Source: Komarekiella atlantica HA4396-MV6
GTDB lineage: Bacteria > Cyanobacteriota > Cyanobacteriia > Cyanobacteriales > Nostocaceae
Assembly (NCBI GenBank): GCA_019359395.1
Contig: JAHHHK010000042.1
Coordinates: 1-63,866, forward strand
DNA length: 63,866 nucleotides
Direction: 5' to 3'
Every line of letters starts with the position of its first letter. Position 1 is the first letter of the stretch. Made by a program: the position numbers and the translations under genes. Positions 1-9,250 of this stretch are shown here, in pieces. The notes under the pieces were generated by a model, which had not been told where the DNA came from, searched no databases, and worked only from the letters and a program-made list of their open reading frames with translations.

Positions 1-1
1 A

Positions 2-91
2 CAAGTCTTAGTAAAGCGTTGTAATATTCTCAGTGAAATGAAAGAAGAAATTAGAAATCTAACTAATTATCATTGGCTAAATGTTATTTAA
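2..91 (+). CDS. 3' end of an unidentified ORF running in from the window edge
   Basis: Frame 2 stays open from the window edge to a TAA at 89-91 and ends ..NLTNYHWLNVI. Only 29 codons are visible, so the family cannot be named. It ends tail to tail with the minus-strand DUF3854 gene, whose stop codon overlaps it. It could be chance coding potential, so confidence is low. Confidence 0.3.
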   Translation, partial: QVLVKRCNILSEMKEEIRNLTNYHWLNVI

Positions 92-2505
92 TTTATTAGG
101 GTTTTATGGAAACCGGATTTAGTATTAATAGATGAATGACCTGTTTGCTGTAAGGATTCAGATTTAATCCTGTACTCTCCCACTTGTAAATGTTTGCTGC
201 CTGCTGTCTCCAAAATAGTTGTAAGCAGTTGTGATATCTCTGATACCTCCAAATTCTTGATCACCTTTTGAGTCCCTAAAGGAGCAAGAGAGCCAAGATT
301 CTGCTTCAGTGTGATGGCATCTTCATAAAATGAAGGTAATTCGTTTGAGTTAGCAACATTTAAAAATTCTTGTCGCTCTACCGAGAGCATCTTCAAAGGA
401 GGCTTAATAATTTTAACTCGCTCTTTTTTATCAACTTCAAACTGCATCAGTGGAAAACTGGAGTAGCTCTCTTTCTCATCTACCGCACGGTGAATGCTGA
501 TTTTATCCCCAGATTTTCTAATACTGAATGCTTCACTTCTATAAACAAAACTGCCATCATCCTCCTTGCCTCCATATTGGTCAATTAGTTTTTTAGCAGT
601 CAGAGCAATCTGTTTATTCTCTTTTTGCAGCAAAAAACTTCTGGGGAGATTTTGAGCATAGTTTGGTACTTGTCGCTGCCCTACCCAGTATTTTGGAAAG
701 TTAACCTGAGTGTGATCATTCTTATCATTAAAAGCTTCTAAATCAGTGACAACTATTTGAGACTCAACAGAAGCTTTTGATAGTGGTAAATTCTCTTGTA
801 GTTTCTGTGTTAATGTGTCAATCTCAGCAAAGTTTAACTCAGCCGGGTTAGACGTAACAGTGCCATCAGAGAGTTTCTCGTAAAGGTTGATTTCTCTACC
901 GTCTTTAAGGGTGATTATGAATCTTAAATCAGGTGGTGGATTTTGCTGTTGCCACTGCTGTAAGAGTAAGACTTCACTCATTACTTTTTGGTAAGCCTCA
1001 GTTCCATGAGCGACAATCAAATCGTCAATGCCTTTTTCTGGCCCTGGTAATGAAACTACACTGACTTTGACCTCGGCAGCTTCGAGCAACTTTCCTGTTT
1101 GTGCTAGAGCTGCAAATACACTTCGTTTTGTCTTAGCCTTAGTTTCGTAATCAAAACAAATTTTAATGTCACGCCCTGGTGTAGCGAATACGGCGAACTC
1201 TTCACGTAAATGGGGAGTAATAGGATTTTTTTGCTGATCATAAGAGCGATAACCAGCGTTTATTCCCGGCAGCCCGATGGCTGCATCACCTTGACTTAAG
1301 ATGGCCGCAGTCTTCTTGGCCCCTTCGGTGATCGTAATTGGTATATTATGCTTCCACACACAGTACCAAAAGCCATCAGCGCGATCGCTCGCTGATGGGT
1401 TAACCCCGGCTTTAGAATAGACTTTGTTAGCGATTTCATCCGGCACTTCCAGTAAGAAAATACTTAATTCAGTTTTCGGTGGATGTTCGTACTTAATTTT
1501 TTTGAGTTTTGGGGGTTTATCTGGGGTTTCTGGAGTAGAAGATTTGTTGTGCCAAGTCCAAGAGAATTTCTGTTTTTTCTGATCTACTTGATATCTCGGT
1601 TCATCGGGTTTATAACAACCCCAAAGTTTTTTGTCGGGTTGCTGTCCCGGTGACAAATTAGCAAACGAACGCGGATCAACGCCAGCTTCACACCACCATC
1701 CACCCTTCTCAATGTGGCTATATCGTTTCAAATCCCCATCTCTAAGCCGTCCATCATTGCGGCGAGGAACATCGTCGCTATAAAATAGGTGCTCCCAAGC
1801 CTGATGCTGCCATCCGTTTTGATGTAAGCTTTTGAAGTTGGCAGAGGCTATAAGCGGATCGATAGCACTGTCCTCCACCAGTTCTTTCCAATGTTTTAGG
1901 TCGATGTGCTCAGGATTCCAGTCAGATGAAGACGTTTGTACTTTAGCAGTCGATGTTTCTGCTGATGATTGTGACTGTGCATTTGTAACTGTTTGTTCTT
2001 GCTGTTGTGTCTCTGTGTTTGTGGATGGTGACGATGGTGATCGAGACTGTACAGTACTAAGTACTTCAGAAACAGTGGCATTCGTGACTGTTTCTTCTTG
2101 AGGCTCTTGTGCAGTAACATCAGTAGATTGTTCTGATGCTGCTGAAGACTTTGCAGTAGTTGATACATCAGAATTTACTAGATTTTCCTCGTCAATTTCT
2201 ACCTCTGCTTCATCCTCGCCTTCGTACCAGTCATGATCCTCATAATCAATTTTCTCCCAAGAATATCCCCCCGATTCATTGGGCTTCATGACGTAAGTAT
2301 CATCACCAATTTCAATGTGCGCCCATTTGTCCCACTCGTGCTGCAATCGCTCTACTGATGCTTCAATTACAGGAACAAGCGCATTTAAAATCTTCAGAGT
2401 TCTCTGATAATCCTCTCTGTCAAATATTGTAGGATTGAGCGAATTCAAAGAGCGTTCATCAAACATAAAATTAGGGGTGTAGGAGTGTAGGGGAATGGCA
2501 CTCAA
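88..2505 (-). CDS. DUF3854 (Toprim-like) plasmid protein lacking the helicase domain
   Basis: An 805-residue protein. Residues 108-195 form an S/T/Q/E-rich linker. Residues about 235-510 form a DUF3854 domain clearly homologous to the 1005-residue replication protein at 49710-52727: both contain RRNDGRLRD, a GGWWC segment, WGC[YF]KPD, EG.KK (394-398 here) and a CFD..T acidic motif (450-455). The DUF3854 domain is Toprim-like, as in primases. No Walker A motif follows. The C-terminal 290 residues are a different domain that I do not recognise. The gene may be an accessory primase or a transfer-related priming protein; that is inference. The start is uncertain because the first codons lie inside a foldback repeat (2472-2601), so M14 is an alternative start. 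Confidence 0.75.
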   Translation of the reverse strand: MSAIPLHSYTPNFMFDERSLNSLNPTIFDREDYQRTLKILNALVPVIEASVERLQHEWDKWAHIEIGDDTYVMKPNESGGYSWEKIDYEDHDWYEGEDEAEVEIDEENLVNSDVSTTAKSSAASEQSTDVTAQEPQEETVTNATVSEVLSTVQSRSPSSPSTNTETQQQEQTVTNAQSQSSAETSTAKVQTSSSDWNPEHIDLKHWKELVEDSAIDPLIASANFKSLHQNGWQHQAWEHLFYSDDVPRRNDGRLRDGDLKRYSHIEKGGWWCEAGVDPRSFANLSPGQQPDKKLWGCYKPDEPRYQVDQKKQKFSWTWHNKSSTPETPDKPPKLKKIKYEHPPKTELSIFLLEVPDEIANKVYSKAGVNPSASDRADGFWYCVWKHNIPITITEGAKKTAAILSQGDAAIGLPGINAGYRSYDQQKNPITPHLREEFAVFATPGRDIKICFDYETKAKTKRSVFAALAQTGKLLEAAEVKVSVVSLPGPEKGIDDLIVAHGTEAYQKVMSEVLLLQQWQQQNPPPDLRFIITLKDGREINLYEKLSDGTVTSNPAELNFAEIDTLTQKLQENLPLSKASVESQIVVTDLEAFNDKNDHTQVNFPKYWVGQRQVPNYAQNLPRSFLLQKENKQIALTAKKLIDQYGGKEDDGSFVYRSEAFSIRKSGDKISIHRAVDEKESYSSFPLMQFEVDKKERVKIIKPPLKMLSVERQEFLNVANSNELPSFYEDAITLKQNLGSLAPLGTQKVIKNLEVSEISQLLTTILETAGSKHLQVGEYRIKSESLQQTGHSSINTKSGFHKTLIN

Positions 2506-2601
2506 CAGGAAACAGGGGAATTGAAATCAAGAAACGAGCGAGTCAGTGGGTGCGATCGCTTCCTGCCTGCACCCTTATACCTTCACACCCTTACACCCCT
2601 G
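2472..2601. repeat. MITE-like foldback over the DUF3854 gene start
   Basis: The left arm (AGGGGTGTAGGAGTGTAGGG) is nearly complementary to the right arm (ccttcacacccttacacccct), with about 90 bases between them including a HIP1 site. This is the same G-rich/C-rich terminal style as the 211-bp repeats at 34801 and 36310. It overlaps the first codons of the minus-strand DUF3854 ORF, so the element may have supplied the start codon or leader. Confidence 0.55.
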
Positions 2602-3070
2602 ATTTTATATAGAATTTCGACTCAGCAATATTGATAATATCTTTGTACGCTTTATCCAAAATTTCGTACTGTATCCATTGTGCGCCTAAGCATTTCAAAT
2701 CAATGATTTGAGTATTAGAAATGACGCGATTAAAGATAATATCAAACTCTACATAATTTCGCCTTGCTGCTAGAAAAACTATATATTGTAAGTCGTGCCA
2801 GCCAATACCTTGGATATATCTCTGAATGATTTGCTCATAACATTTTTCATCGATAATTACTTTCAACCGCCAGAAAATAACTTTAACGTGTATACCCACT
2901 TTTTTTAGTAAAGGTCTAAGGCTGGACTGTTTAGAGAAAGTCTTGACAATCCCAGTTGTACTCGCCAGAATATTTACCATGTTTCCTAGCAGTCTTTTTT
3001 TAGTTTTATCTAATTGATAAATGTCTTGAAAATCAGCGATCGCAAATTCCTTGATTCTAGCTCTCACCAC
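2591..3070 (-). CDS. hypothetical protein, 159 aa
   Basis: Not recognised. The predicted protein is basic in its first half (LDKTKKRLLG..) and looks helical, with no clear membrane segment or signal peptide. It lies between the VirD4-like gene and the DUF3854 gene on the same strand, so it may be the distal part of the transfer operon. Its 3' end sits in the foldback repeat. Downstream of the VirD4 stop, direct repeats of the type GAAGTCAGGAATCAGGAGTC occupy 3085-3120. Confidence 0.5.
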   Translation of the reverse strand: MVRARIKEFAIADFQDIYQLDKTKKRLLGNMVNILASTTGIVKTFSKQSSLRPLLKKVGIHVKVIFWRLKVIIDEKCYEQIIQRYIQGIGWHDLQYIVFLAARRNYVEFDIIFNRVISNTQIIDLKCLGAQWIQYEILDKAYKDIINIAESKFYIKSGV

Positions 3071-3223
3071 ACCTCCTACAAAATAATAAGAAGTCAGGAA
3101 TCAGGAGTCAGGAGTCAGAAGTTAGAATAATTTTCTACAATTAGAAAACAAACTATTGCTTAATTACTTTAATTTAATGTGTAGATTTATTCTGAATTCT
3201 GAATTCTGGATTCTGGCTCCTGA

Positions 3224-4930
3224 TTATAAAATTGACTTTAAACTATCAACAGGTAACGCTTGCACACCAGCTTCTACAGGGTCTTGGGGAATTGGTAATT
3301 TCCGATCTACTTGTTGAATCCTGATGTCTAAATCCCGTTGTGTAGGAGGTCGTTGAGTACTACGTTTTGCCAAGGTGTTAACTAGCTTTCCCCATTCAAG
3401 TTGGTTGTATTCATCAATGTCCTTCACAGATTGAGGAATTTTAATACTTTTGAGTAGTGGCACTGACCCCTCTTTTTTATTAGCATAAGCTGGGTTGATA
3501 AATACACATTTCCCCGCTGGCAGTTTTAAGAACTGTGCAGATTCAAACAGCTTTCTAGTTTTCTCCTGTTCACTAGTAGTAGTACTAGGCTTTCCTCCAC
3601 CTGTTGAACGGCTCTTTTGTTTGTACTTGATTTCTTCATCTCCCAGAAAACTAGAGAATAGCTGTGCAGATTCATTTTCCCCAGGATTAAACACGAACTT
3701 AGTACCACAAGCCCCTAAAATAGTTTTAGCTACTTCCTTACCGTAATTCTTTTCAAGTTGCCCCATATTTTGCCAACCGAGGATGCCACAGAAACCCTCA
3801 CTTCGGGACTCGTTGAGCCATCTGAATAAATCAGGCAAATAAATACTAGGCAATTCGTCTAGTCCTACTATCAACGGGTCTTTCCTTTTTTTGGCAATGT
3901 TCCGCGCCACAGTCATGTGCAAGATGCTAGTCATCAAAGGCGCAACAGCATCCCGACGTTCTCTGTCCAGCCCGAAGATGATCATCTGCTTGCCTTTAAT
4001 TTCTAGGGGCAGCGTAGTTTTACCAACAAAACAGCCAAGTGTGTTCTTAGCCATAAAGCGAGTGAACATTAACGATGCTGTAGCAGTAATCCCTGCGACT
4101 GTCTTCTCGCTCCCCGCCGAACTAAATAATTGACCAAAAGCAATCCGAATCCAAGGATTAAAGTTTGCAGCCATTAATCTATCAACCATTCGTTCACTTG
4201 AAAGTATGGCAGCGGCGGTCATAATGTCTGCATACTCACCGAACTCCTTAGTTAACATTAAAACCGCTTGGGTGAGTTGGTCGCCGGACGGCCCGAAGAA
4301 TCCATCTTCATTGGAATTATTCAGAATGCGGAAGTTTTTATTGATCACCGTCGCCAATTGACGCGCTGTTTCCGCATCCCCTGAATCCCGTAAAAAGTCC
4401 AGTGGATTGCAGACTTCTGATTCAGGAAACCCCGGAGCAAAAATGTGGACATCATAACCCATCTTTCGGGCATAAGCTGCAATTTTGGCTTGCGACGGGT
4501 ATTTGAAATCATAAAGTAATATCGGGTATCCTTGAGCGATCGCATCATAAATCATCGGGTTGATCGCACTAAAAGTCTTACCACTCCCTGGTGCGCCGAT
4601 TGCAGCTGTTCCTCTTTGGACATCAGGAACATAAAAGCTTTCACCAATACGCAAAGTAGCGCTATCACATTTGGGAGATTTAATTTGTCTGAGTGCCTTT
4701 TTCCTAGCTGTGTCTATTTCTTTTTTACCTCCCCAGTAGCCAGTTGCGAGTTTCTTTTTAGCCCCATCACCCAAGACTACTTTCATTAATAAGTAGACTC
4801 CTAACATCCCCAGAAGTGCTAACCCATTGGGAGTAAACAGATGATGAGTATATTGCCCAATATCATCTTTAGGGTTTTGCAACTGGTCAAAGCGAAAGGA
4901 TTGATTGGTTGTTGCTTGATTTTTAGTCAT
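3224..4930 (-). CDS. VirD4/TraG-type coupling ATPase
   Basis: A 568-residue type IV coupling protein, the inner-membrane ATPase that hands DNA-protein substrates to the secretion channel. A single membrane segment spans about residues 36-53. Walker A is GAPGSGKT at 112-119 and Walker B is LIVGLDE at 353-359. A QNMGQLEKNYG stretch follows, like the conserved Q-containing motif of the TraG/VirD4 family. It is the last clear transfer gene of the minus-strand cluster. Its length fits the family. About 110 bases of G/A-rich repeat separate it from the upstream gene. No relaxase is encoded nearby, so its substrate protein is unknown. Confidence 0.88.
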   Translation of the reverse strand: MTKNQATTNQSFRFDQLQNPKDDIGQYTHHLFTPNGLALLGMLGVYLLMKVVLGDGAKKKLATGYWGGKKEIDTARKKALRQIKSPKCDSATLRIGESFYVPDVQRGTAAIGAPGSGKTFSAINPMIYDAIAQGYPILLYDFKYPSQAKIAAYARKMGYDVHIFAPGFPESEVCNPLDFLRDSGDAETARQLATVINKNFRILNNSNEDGFFGPSGDQLTQAVLMLTKEFGEYADIMTAAAILSSERMVDRLMAANFNPWIRIAFGQLFSSAGSEKTVAGITATASLMFTRFMAKNTLGCFVGKTTLPLEIKGKQMIIFGLDRERRDAVAPLMTSILHMTVARNIAKKRKDPLIVGLDELPSIYLPDLFRWLNESRSEGFCGILGWQNMGQLEKNYGKEVAKTILGACGTKFVFNPGENESAQLFSSFLGDEEIKYKQKSRSTGGGKPSTTTSEQEKTRKLFESAQFLKLPAGKCVFINPAYANKKEGSVPLLKSIKIPQSVKDIDEYNQLEWGKLVNTLAKRSTQRPPTQRDLDIRIQQVDRKLPIPQDPVEAGVQALPVDSLKSIL

Positions 4931-4934
4931 TTTC

Positions 4935-5036
4935 TATGAAGAAGGGTAAGGGGGAAAGGTTAAGGGGAAATGGCAAAAAGCTTTTTGGGGACACTGAGTG
5001 AAATAATTTATCCCTTTTACCTTTACCCTTTACCCA
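4935..5036. repeat. dispersed AGGGTAAGGGGGAAAGG-type foldback repeat
   Basis: A purine-rich left arm (gaagggtaagggggaaagg) and a pyrimidine-rich right arm (ttttacctttacccttt) can pair. Related GGGTAAAGGG/CCCTTTACCC sequences recur at 9258-9345 and 15480-15590. It fills the gap between the VirD4-like gene and the anchored-protein gene, where it could form a hairpin in the transcript. Confidence 0.5.
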
Positions 5037-5043
5037 AGAGTGT

Positions 5044-6360
5044 TTATGGGACAGTAGAAGGACTTCCAAAGATAATTGGGTCTTGTTCGCGATAAGTAAT
5101 GAAAGGAATTGGGCCAATAAAATAAGGAGTGCAAGTACGACCTACAAAAGGAATAGTTTTGCAGAAGCGAAAAAACATTGCAGTAGACATAGCTCCTGTT
5201 GCTTCATCTATATCCCACACTACTTGCTTGAAAGCAGGCCCAAAGGGATGGCGACCTGTTGGTTCTTTACCATCATTGACCGCCTTCAAGATGCCGAAAC
5301 CACCTTCTACCTCTTGTACTTTGCCGGATATCCATTGCGCTCCAGTTGTTCTACCTAGCCCGGACATCTCAGCATGAGCGCAGTTATTTTGATAGCATGG
5401 GACATTGAACCCTTCTTGATAGCTGCCAGAGATACTGCGAATACGGTTAGCTTCGATATCTCGCAGTACCAAATCGACTTTGCCAATAAATGAAAGGTCG
5501 GGATTTGGTAAGGAAGGAAACTCGCTCCAAGGCAAGTCTCTTAACCCTGGAACAAGTCCAATCACAGTATCTTGCCATCTATCAAATTTATCAATCGAGG
5601 CCGACTCAATTCCAGGAATAGATGTAAGTTGATACTTTGATAAATCAATTGCATTTCCCAACTCAACCTCATTCAACTTAGGATTGTTGAGGGAATTACC
5701 AATTGTGCCACCAGGAGAAACACCAGCTCTTATATAAGTGTCGTGGATTGCTTTAATGCTGGCTGGTGATTTATTTGTGAGTGTAGGGATAGCCTTGACT
5801 AAAGTGGGAATAGTTTGTGTTTTAATTACACCAAAATCAGACAGTCTCAAACTGTTTAAATCTATGCCCAGTAATTCTGATATTTTTGATAAGTTAAGTT
5901 TTTCAATTGAGAACTGGGCATCTTCAAAGTCCCCAAGTTCCATGAAGTCTGCAATACTTTGTCCAGCACTCCAAATTCTGGTTTCTTCCCCTCGGTCAGT
6001 GGGGTAACTAACACTGCCGCCTTCGCCCATAATCATGTCACTAAATTTTAGGCGTGACCAATCAGGAACAAAACCGCTGCCGGAATCAACCACCGGAACT
6101 TGAGCTGAGGCACTAGGCATAAAATAAGCAATCGCCTGATTCAGGATTCCATACCTCCAAAAAGCATGAAGGAAAAGAACGATCACTAAACCAAAGAATA
6201 TTAAATAACGTAGCTTATCGTCTCTTTGTTTCCTCAACTGCTGTTTAGTAGATTTTAAATCAATCGCCTGGATATATTTATTTAGTAGGTAGCCTAACAT
6301 TAGGTAATGCGCGTGGTCGTCTGGAGTTAATCTTGATTGGCGCTCTTGGAATTGAGTCAT
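5044..6360 (-). CDS. signal-anchored protein of the secretion cluster, unknown function
   Basis: A 438-residue protein with a basic stretch followed by a membrane segment at about 51-70, then SASAQVP, which resembles a signal-peptidase site. The remaining 350 residues would be periplasmic. They include two cysteine pairs (PCYQNNC and CKTIPFVGRTC) that could form disulphides. No family recognised. Its position between the VirB9-like and VirD4-like genes makes it a likely structural or accessory part of the secretion system. The longest ORF overlaps the upstream gene by 83 bases. Starting at M21 (about 6300) would reduce the overlap to about 20 bases and is the more likely start. Confidence 0.6.
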   Translation of the reverse strand: MTQFQERQSRLTPDDHAHYLMLGYLLNKYIQAIDLKSTKQQLRKQRDDKLRYLIFFGLVIVLFLHAFWRYGILNQAIAYFMPSASAQVPVVDSGSGFVPDWSRLKFSDMIMGEGGSVSYPTDRGEETRIWSAGQSIADFMELGDFEDAQFSIEKLNLSKISELLGIDLNSLRLSDFGVIKTQTIPTLVKAIPTLTNKSPASIKAIHDTYIRAGVSPGGTIGNSLNNPKLNEVELGNAIDLSKYQLTSIPGIESASIDKFDRWQDTVIGLVPGLRDLPWSEFPSLPNPDLSFIGKVDLVLRDIEANRIRSISGSYQEGFNVPCYQNNCAHAEMSGLGRTTGAQWISGKVQEVEGGFGILKAVNDGKEPTGRHPFGPAFKQVVWDIDEATGAMSTAMFFRFCKTIPFVGRTCTPYFIGPIPFITYREQDPIIFGSPSTVP

Positions 6361-6829
6361 AGGAAATATCAGCCTCTATTGCTATTTGACTGTACTCAGG
6401 TTTTCCAGCAGCAGCAGTTACTTGGAAGTGGTAAGCTTTACGTCTACCGTCTGCTGCTTGAGTAATAATCGTCAGGTGTGTTGACTTTGATTGGGGTAGT
6501 CCAGGAATATTAACTTTTTGGATGCGTCGTAAGTGAATCAGTCCGGCTCCAGAACTTTGGCAGTTAGGATTAATTCCTTCTAAACAACCATCAGTGTCAA
6601 TTAGGATTTGGGAGGGGTCGTCAATCCAAACTCGTTTGACAACCTCGTTAACTTCGTAGAATGAAATGCTTACCCCGTTGCCATTCCAAACTTTGATCGT
6701 TTGTAAAGTTGCTTGAGTGCCGCTCACCTGAGACTGTTTTAAGCTACGAACTACAGGTACAGATGAAGCGTAAGATCCTAATGGCATCAAACAGATCCCA
6801 GCCAGAGCAAAGATAATTAACTTATTCAC
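6278..6829 (-). CDS. VirB9/TraK-like periplasmic protein
   Basis: A 183-residue protein with a classical signal peptide (about residues 1-21, ending GSYA). The core VKRVWIDDPSQILIDTDG followed later by IHLRRI and THLTIIT resembles the β-domain of VirB9/TraK proteins, which sit at the outer ring of type IV secretion channels. A DGC..NC cysteine pair is present. It overlaps the end of the VirB10-like gene by 4 bases, consistent with translational coupling and with the usual VirB9-VirB10 partnership. Assignment to VirB9 rather than TraK is tentative. Confidence 0.62.
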   Translation of the reverse strand: MNKLIIFALAGICLMPLGSYASSVPVVRSLKQSQVSGTQATLQTIKVWNGNGVSISFYEVNEVVKRVWIDDPSQILIDTDGCLEGINPNCQSSGAGLIHLRRIQKVNIPGLPQSKSTHLTIITQAADGRRKAYHFQVTAAAGKPEYSQIAIEADISYDSIPRAPIKINSRRPRALPNVRLPTK

Positions 6830-8460
6830 GGTAATTCCAAAGTTCGATTCACCATAAACGTAATTTTCGTTCCTTTGGGGACGTACCAGATGTTGGGACG
6901 AGAAAGGATTTCTTGGGTAGAAGTTTGGCTGCGTTGCTCAATAATCTCACCAAGTTTACCAAAAGCCCCTTGCAAGAATGCACCGCCAATATTACGTCGA
7001 GTGTTTGAAGTCACGTTAGTACTAAAAGTGCCAGCAGCAGAGTTAATAACGCTACTGCTAGAATCCGATTGATTGATAATTTCGCCTACTTTGCCCACAC
7101 CAGTCACTAAGCCAACAGTTAAATCCTGTCCAGCCAGTTCTCCACCTTTGTCCTTAAAAGGTTTAGCGACTAGTGGATTTCCTCCTTCACCCAATAGGGA
7201 GATCGCATTCTTCGCAATTGGGTATTCTGTGTTGTCTTTGATGATTGAGGTAACTTGTGCTTTAGCATAACTAGCACCATCTACAGAAATTACGGAAACT
7301 GCAACGAGTGTTCCTCTTGAAATTGCCACATCCCCATAGTTGTCATACAAATCTTGAGTCAGCTTTGCTAAGTAACGGGAGGAGTTAGAATCTGACTGTC
7401 TAATTGATGAATTTTGTTCTGTTGACTGTTCTTTAACTAAAGGTGTCATCAATACGCCATCAGCAAATTGTCCTACTACTAAATAGCGATTTGTTGTGAT
7501 TGAATTGTTGGCTGAAGCATTATCAGTAGCAGCAATTAACTCAGCAGAGTTTTGTATCTTTGACCAACGAGGGCGAATTTTTTCAATGCCGTAACCTGGT
7601 ATCTCAATGCCATCATTTGGTGTTTCAATACTATTTGAGCCGGGAAATAAAGGTTCTTTAATCTCACTGCCAGCAGATATTTTCTGAGATTTAACTGGTT
7701 GTCTGTAACCAGAGCCAATCTGATTTTTTGAGAGTGTATCGTTGTTTAAATCAGTAACATTACTAGCATAATTTATTTTCCCGAAGGAGCCTAAGCTTCG
7801 GAGTCGATTCAGTTCACTAATTGGATCTGCTGCTGGTTTTACTGTGGCTATCGACTCAGGTCTAGTAACAGAATAATTGCGTGGAGGAGCAGCAATTGCT
7901 CTAGGTGGCGGTGAATAATTCCTTTGTACATCGCGCGGGGGTGGTGGAGGAGATGAGGCAACTGCCACACTTTGGCGGGAAACAGGAACTTCAGGAGAAG
8001 GTAGAGCAGGCTTTTCTGTTTTTTGAACCTGAGACTTATTCTTTTGGCTATCAATTTTATCTAATTCTTGGGCTTGTTTAGCAAGGGCTAACTGAGCATA
8101 AACATCACCATCATTTTCTGATAATGCTTGCTCAGTTGGTTGATTAACAGTTTTAGCTTCTTCTTTTTTAGCTTGATTACCTCCATTAATAATACTGTTG
8201 AACAGCATGAAGAACACCAGGAAACCACCCCCTAAGGGAATACCAACCATTCCTAGTCTTGACCAAGGTGAAGTAACAACTGTATGCTTAGTTATTAGTT
8301 CAGTATCATCTTTATCATCTTCAACAGAGTCAGAAGTCAGAGGGAAGACGTTCGAGGAATGAGCCTCTTCTTCTCGATTCTCTTCATCATCTAACCTGAT
8401 TATTTCATCTACGGTTGATAGATTATTTTCATCTGAAAAGTGTAGATTATTAGTTGCCAT
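6826..8460 (-). CDS. VirB10/TrbI-like channel protein
   Basis: A 544-residue protein with an acidic cytoplasmic N-terminus, one membrane segment at about 68-93, and a proline-rich periplasmic stretch (SPPPPPRDVQ, SPPPRAIAAPP). The C-terminal domain contains GDVAISRGTLVAVSV and ends with WYVPKGTKITFMVNRTLEL, which is the VirB10/TraB β-barrel signature. It probably spans the envelope and links the ATPases to the outer channel. Residues 36-44 (SNVFPLTSD) are encoded by a 29-base repeat that also occurs in frame inside the polymerase-like gene. The gene overlaps the VirB8-like and VirB9-like genes by a few bases. Confidence 0.78.
   Translation of the reverse strand: MATNNLHFSDENNLSTVDEIIRLDDEENREEEAHSSNVFPLTSDSVEDDKDDTELITKHTVVTSPWSRLGMVGIPLGGGFLVFFMLFNSIINGGNQAKKEEAKTVNQPTEQALSENDGDVYAQLALAKQAQELDKIDSQKNKSQVQKTEKPALPSPEVPVSRQSVAVASSPPPPPRDVQRNYSPPPRAIAAPPRNYSVTRPESIATVKPAADPISELNRLRSLGSFGKINYASNVTDLNNDTLSKNQIGSGYRQPVKSQKISAGSEIKEPLFPGSNSIETPNDGIEIPGYGIEKIRPRWSKIQNSAELIAATDNASANNSITTNRYLVVGQFADGVLMTPLVKEQSTEQNSSIRQSDSNSSRYLAKLTQDLYDNYGDVAISRGTLVAVSVISVDGASYAKAQVTSIIKDNTEYPIAKNAISLLGEGGNPLVAKPFKDKGGELAGQDLTVGLVTGVGKVGEIINQSDSSSSVINSAAGTFSTNVTSNTRRNIGGAFLQGAFGKLGEIIEQRSQTSTQEILSRPNIWYVPKGTKITFMVNRTLELP
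8329..8357 (-). repeat. 29-bp dispersed repeat in frame in the VirB10-like gene
   Basis: These 29 bases are identical to the sequence at 27305-27333 read on the plus strand. Both copies are translated in the same frame as SNVFPLTSD. Flanking bases diverge immediately, so the copies are neither protein homology nor a larger duplication. Confidence 0.85.
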
Positions 8461-9250
8461 ATTTACTTTTCCTTTCGCCCAGATTTAAATCAACAACTTG
8501 TGTAATCTCTAATCCAGGGGCGCGAATTGCATAGATTTTCTTGGCTAAGTCTGTAATATCTTTAGGGGGAGCTTGGGCAGTAGTAATTGATTCCACCGTC
8601 ACAGTTTTATTGAAGGAAATTCCACTTCCAGCATTCTCTCTTTTTTGAAAGGTAACAAGAGTGGCTACTAAATCAACCTCCCATTGACCATCTCTTATCT
8701 TGCGTGGCTCTGAGATAAATCTGGGGATCAGCGATACTTGCATATCACCACTGAAAACATTAGTTTTAGTCATCGTCGCTAGTTTCTGCAAAAAAGCAGC
8801 GCGGAAGTTTTGCTTTTCTGAAAGTGCAAAAGCCGCTTCGTGAGCTTTAGTTGTCACTCTATAAAGTTTATTTAGTTTTCCACCACTTACCTCAACACCT
8901 GGGTCTGGTTTTGTGATTGCTTCCCCTTTTTCATTAAATGTTTGCAGTAATCCATCCCAACTAAACATCCTAATGAAGGAGTCGGACACAAACTTTTTAA
9001 TTACCTCACTAGATCTCTCTGTTGGATCTACAGCAATTGCGCTAATTGTTTCTCCTGATGATAGTTGCACCAACGATGGCATTTGATTTTTGACTAAAGA
9101 GCGAGTCGCGCCATAGTTTAAAATCTGTAATAACAAAGATATCAACGCCATTGAGAAAGCTGCGGTACAAAGCAAGCCTATTCCTGTTGGCACAGATACG
9201 CCCATGCTTAAAAGTTTTAGGCGTTCTTTTTTCGGCTTTGCATTTAACAT
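8450..9250 (-). CDS. VirB8/TraE-like inner-membrane protein
   Basis: A 266-residue protein with a short basic cytoplasmic N-terminus, a membrane segment at about 18-42 and a soluble periplasmic domain. Its position directly before VirB10, its topology and its length all fit VirB8/TraE, which nucleates the inner-membrane part of a type IV secretion system. Sequence similarity alone is weak to my eye, so the call leans on context. The start at 9250 overlaps the end of a truncated four-helix-bundle ORF. Confidence 0.62.
   Translation of the reverse strand: MLNAKPKKERLKLLSMGVSVPTGIGLLCTAAFSMALISLLLQILNYGATRSLVKNQMPSLVQLSSGETISAIAVDPTERSSEVIKKFVSDSFIRMFSWDGLLQTFNEKGEAITKPDPGVEVSGGKLNKLYRVTTKAHEAAFALSEKQNFRAAFLQKLATMTKTNVFSGDMQVSLIPRFISEPRKIRDGQWEVDLVATLVTFQKRENAGSGISFNKTVTVESITTAQAPPKDITDLAKKIYAIRAPGLEITQVVDLNLGERKSKYGN

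Noticed and set aside
1832-2101. Plus-strand ORF of 89 codons inside the DUF3854 gene
   Set aside because: It is the antisense of the S/T/Q-rich linker and gives a cysteine/valine-rich nonsense product.
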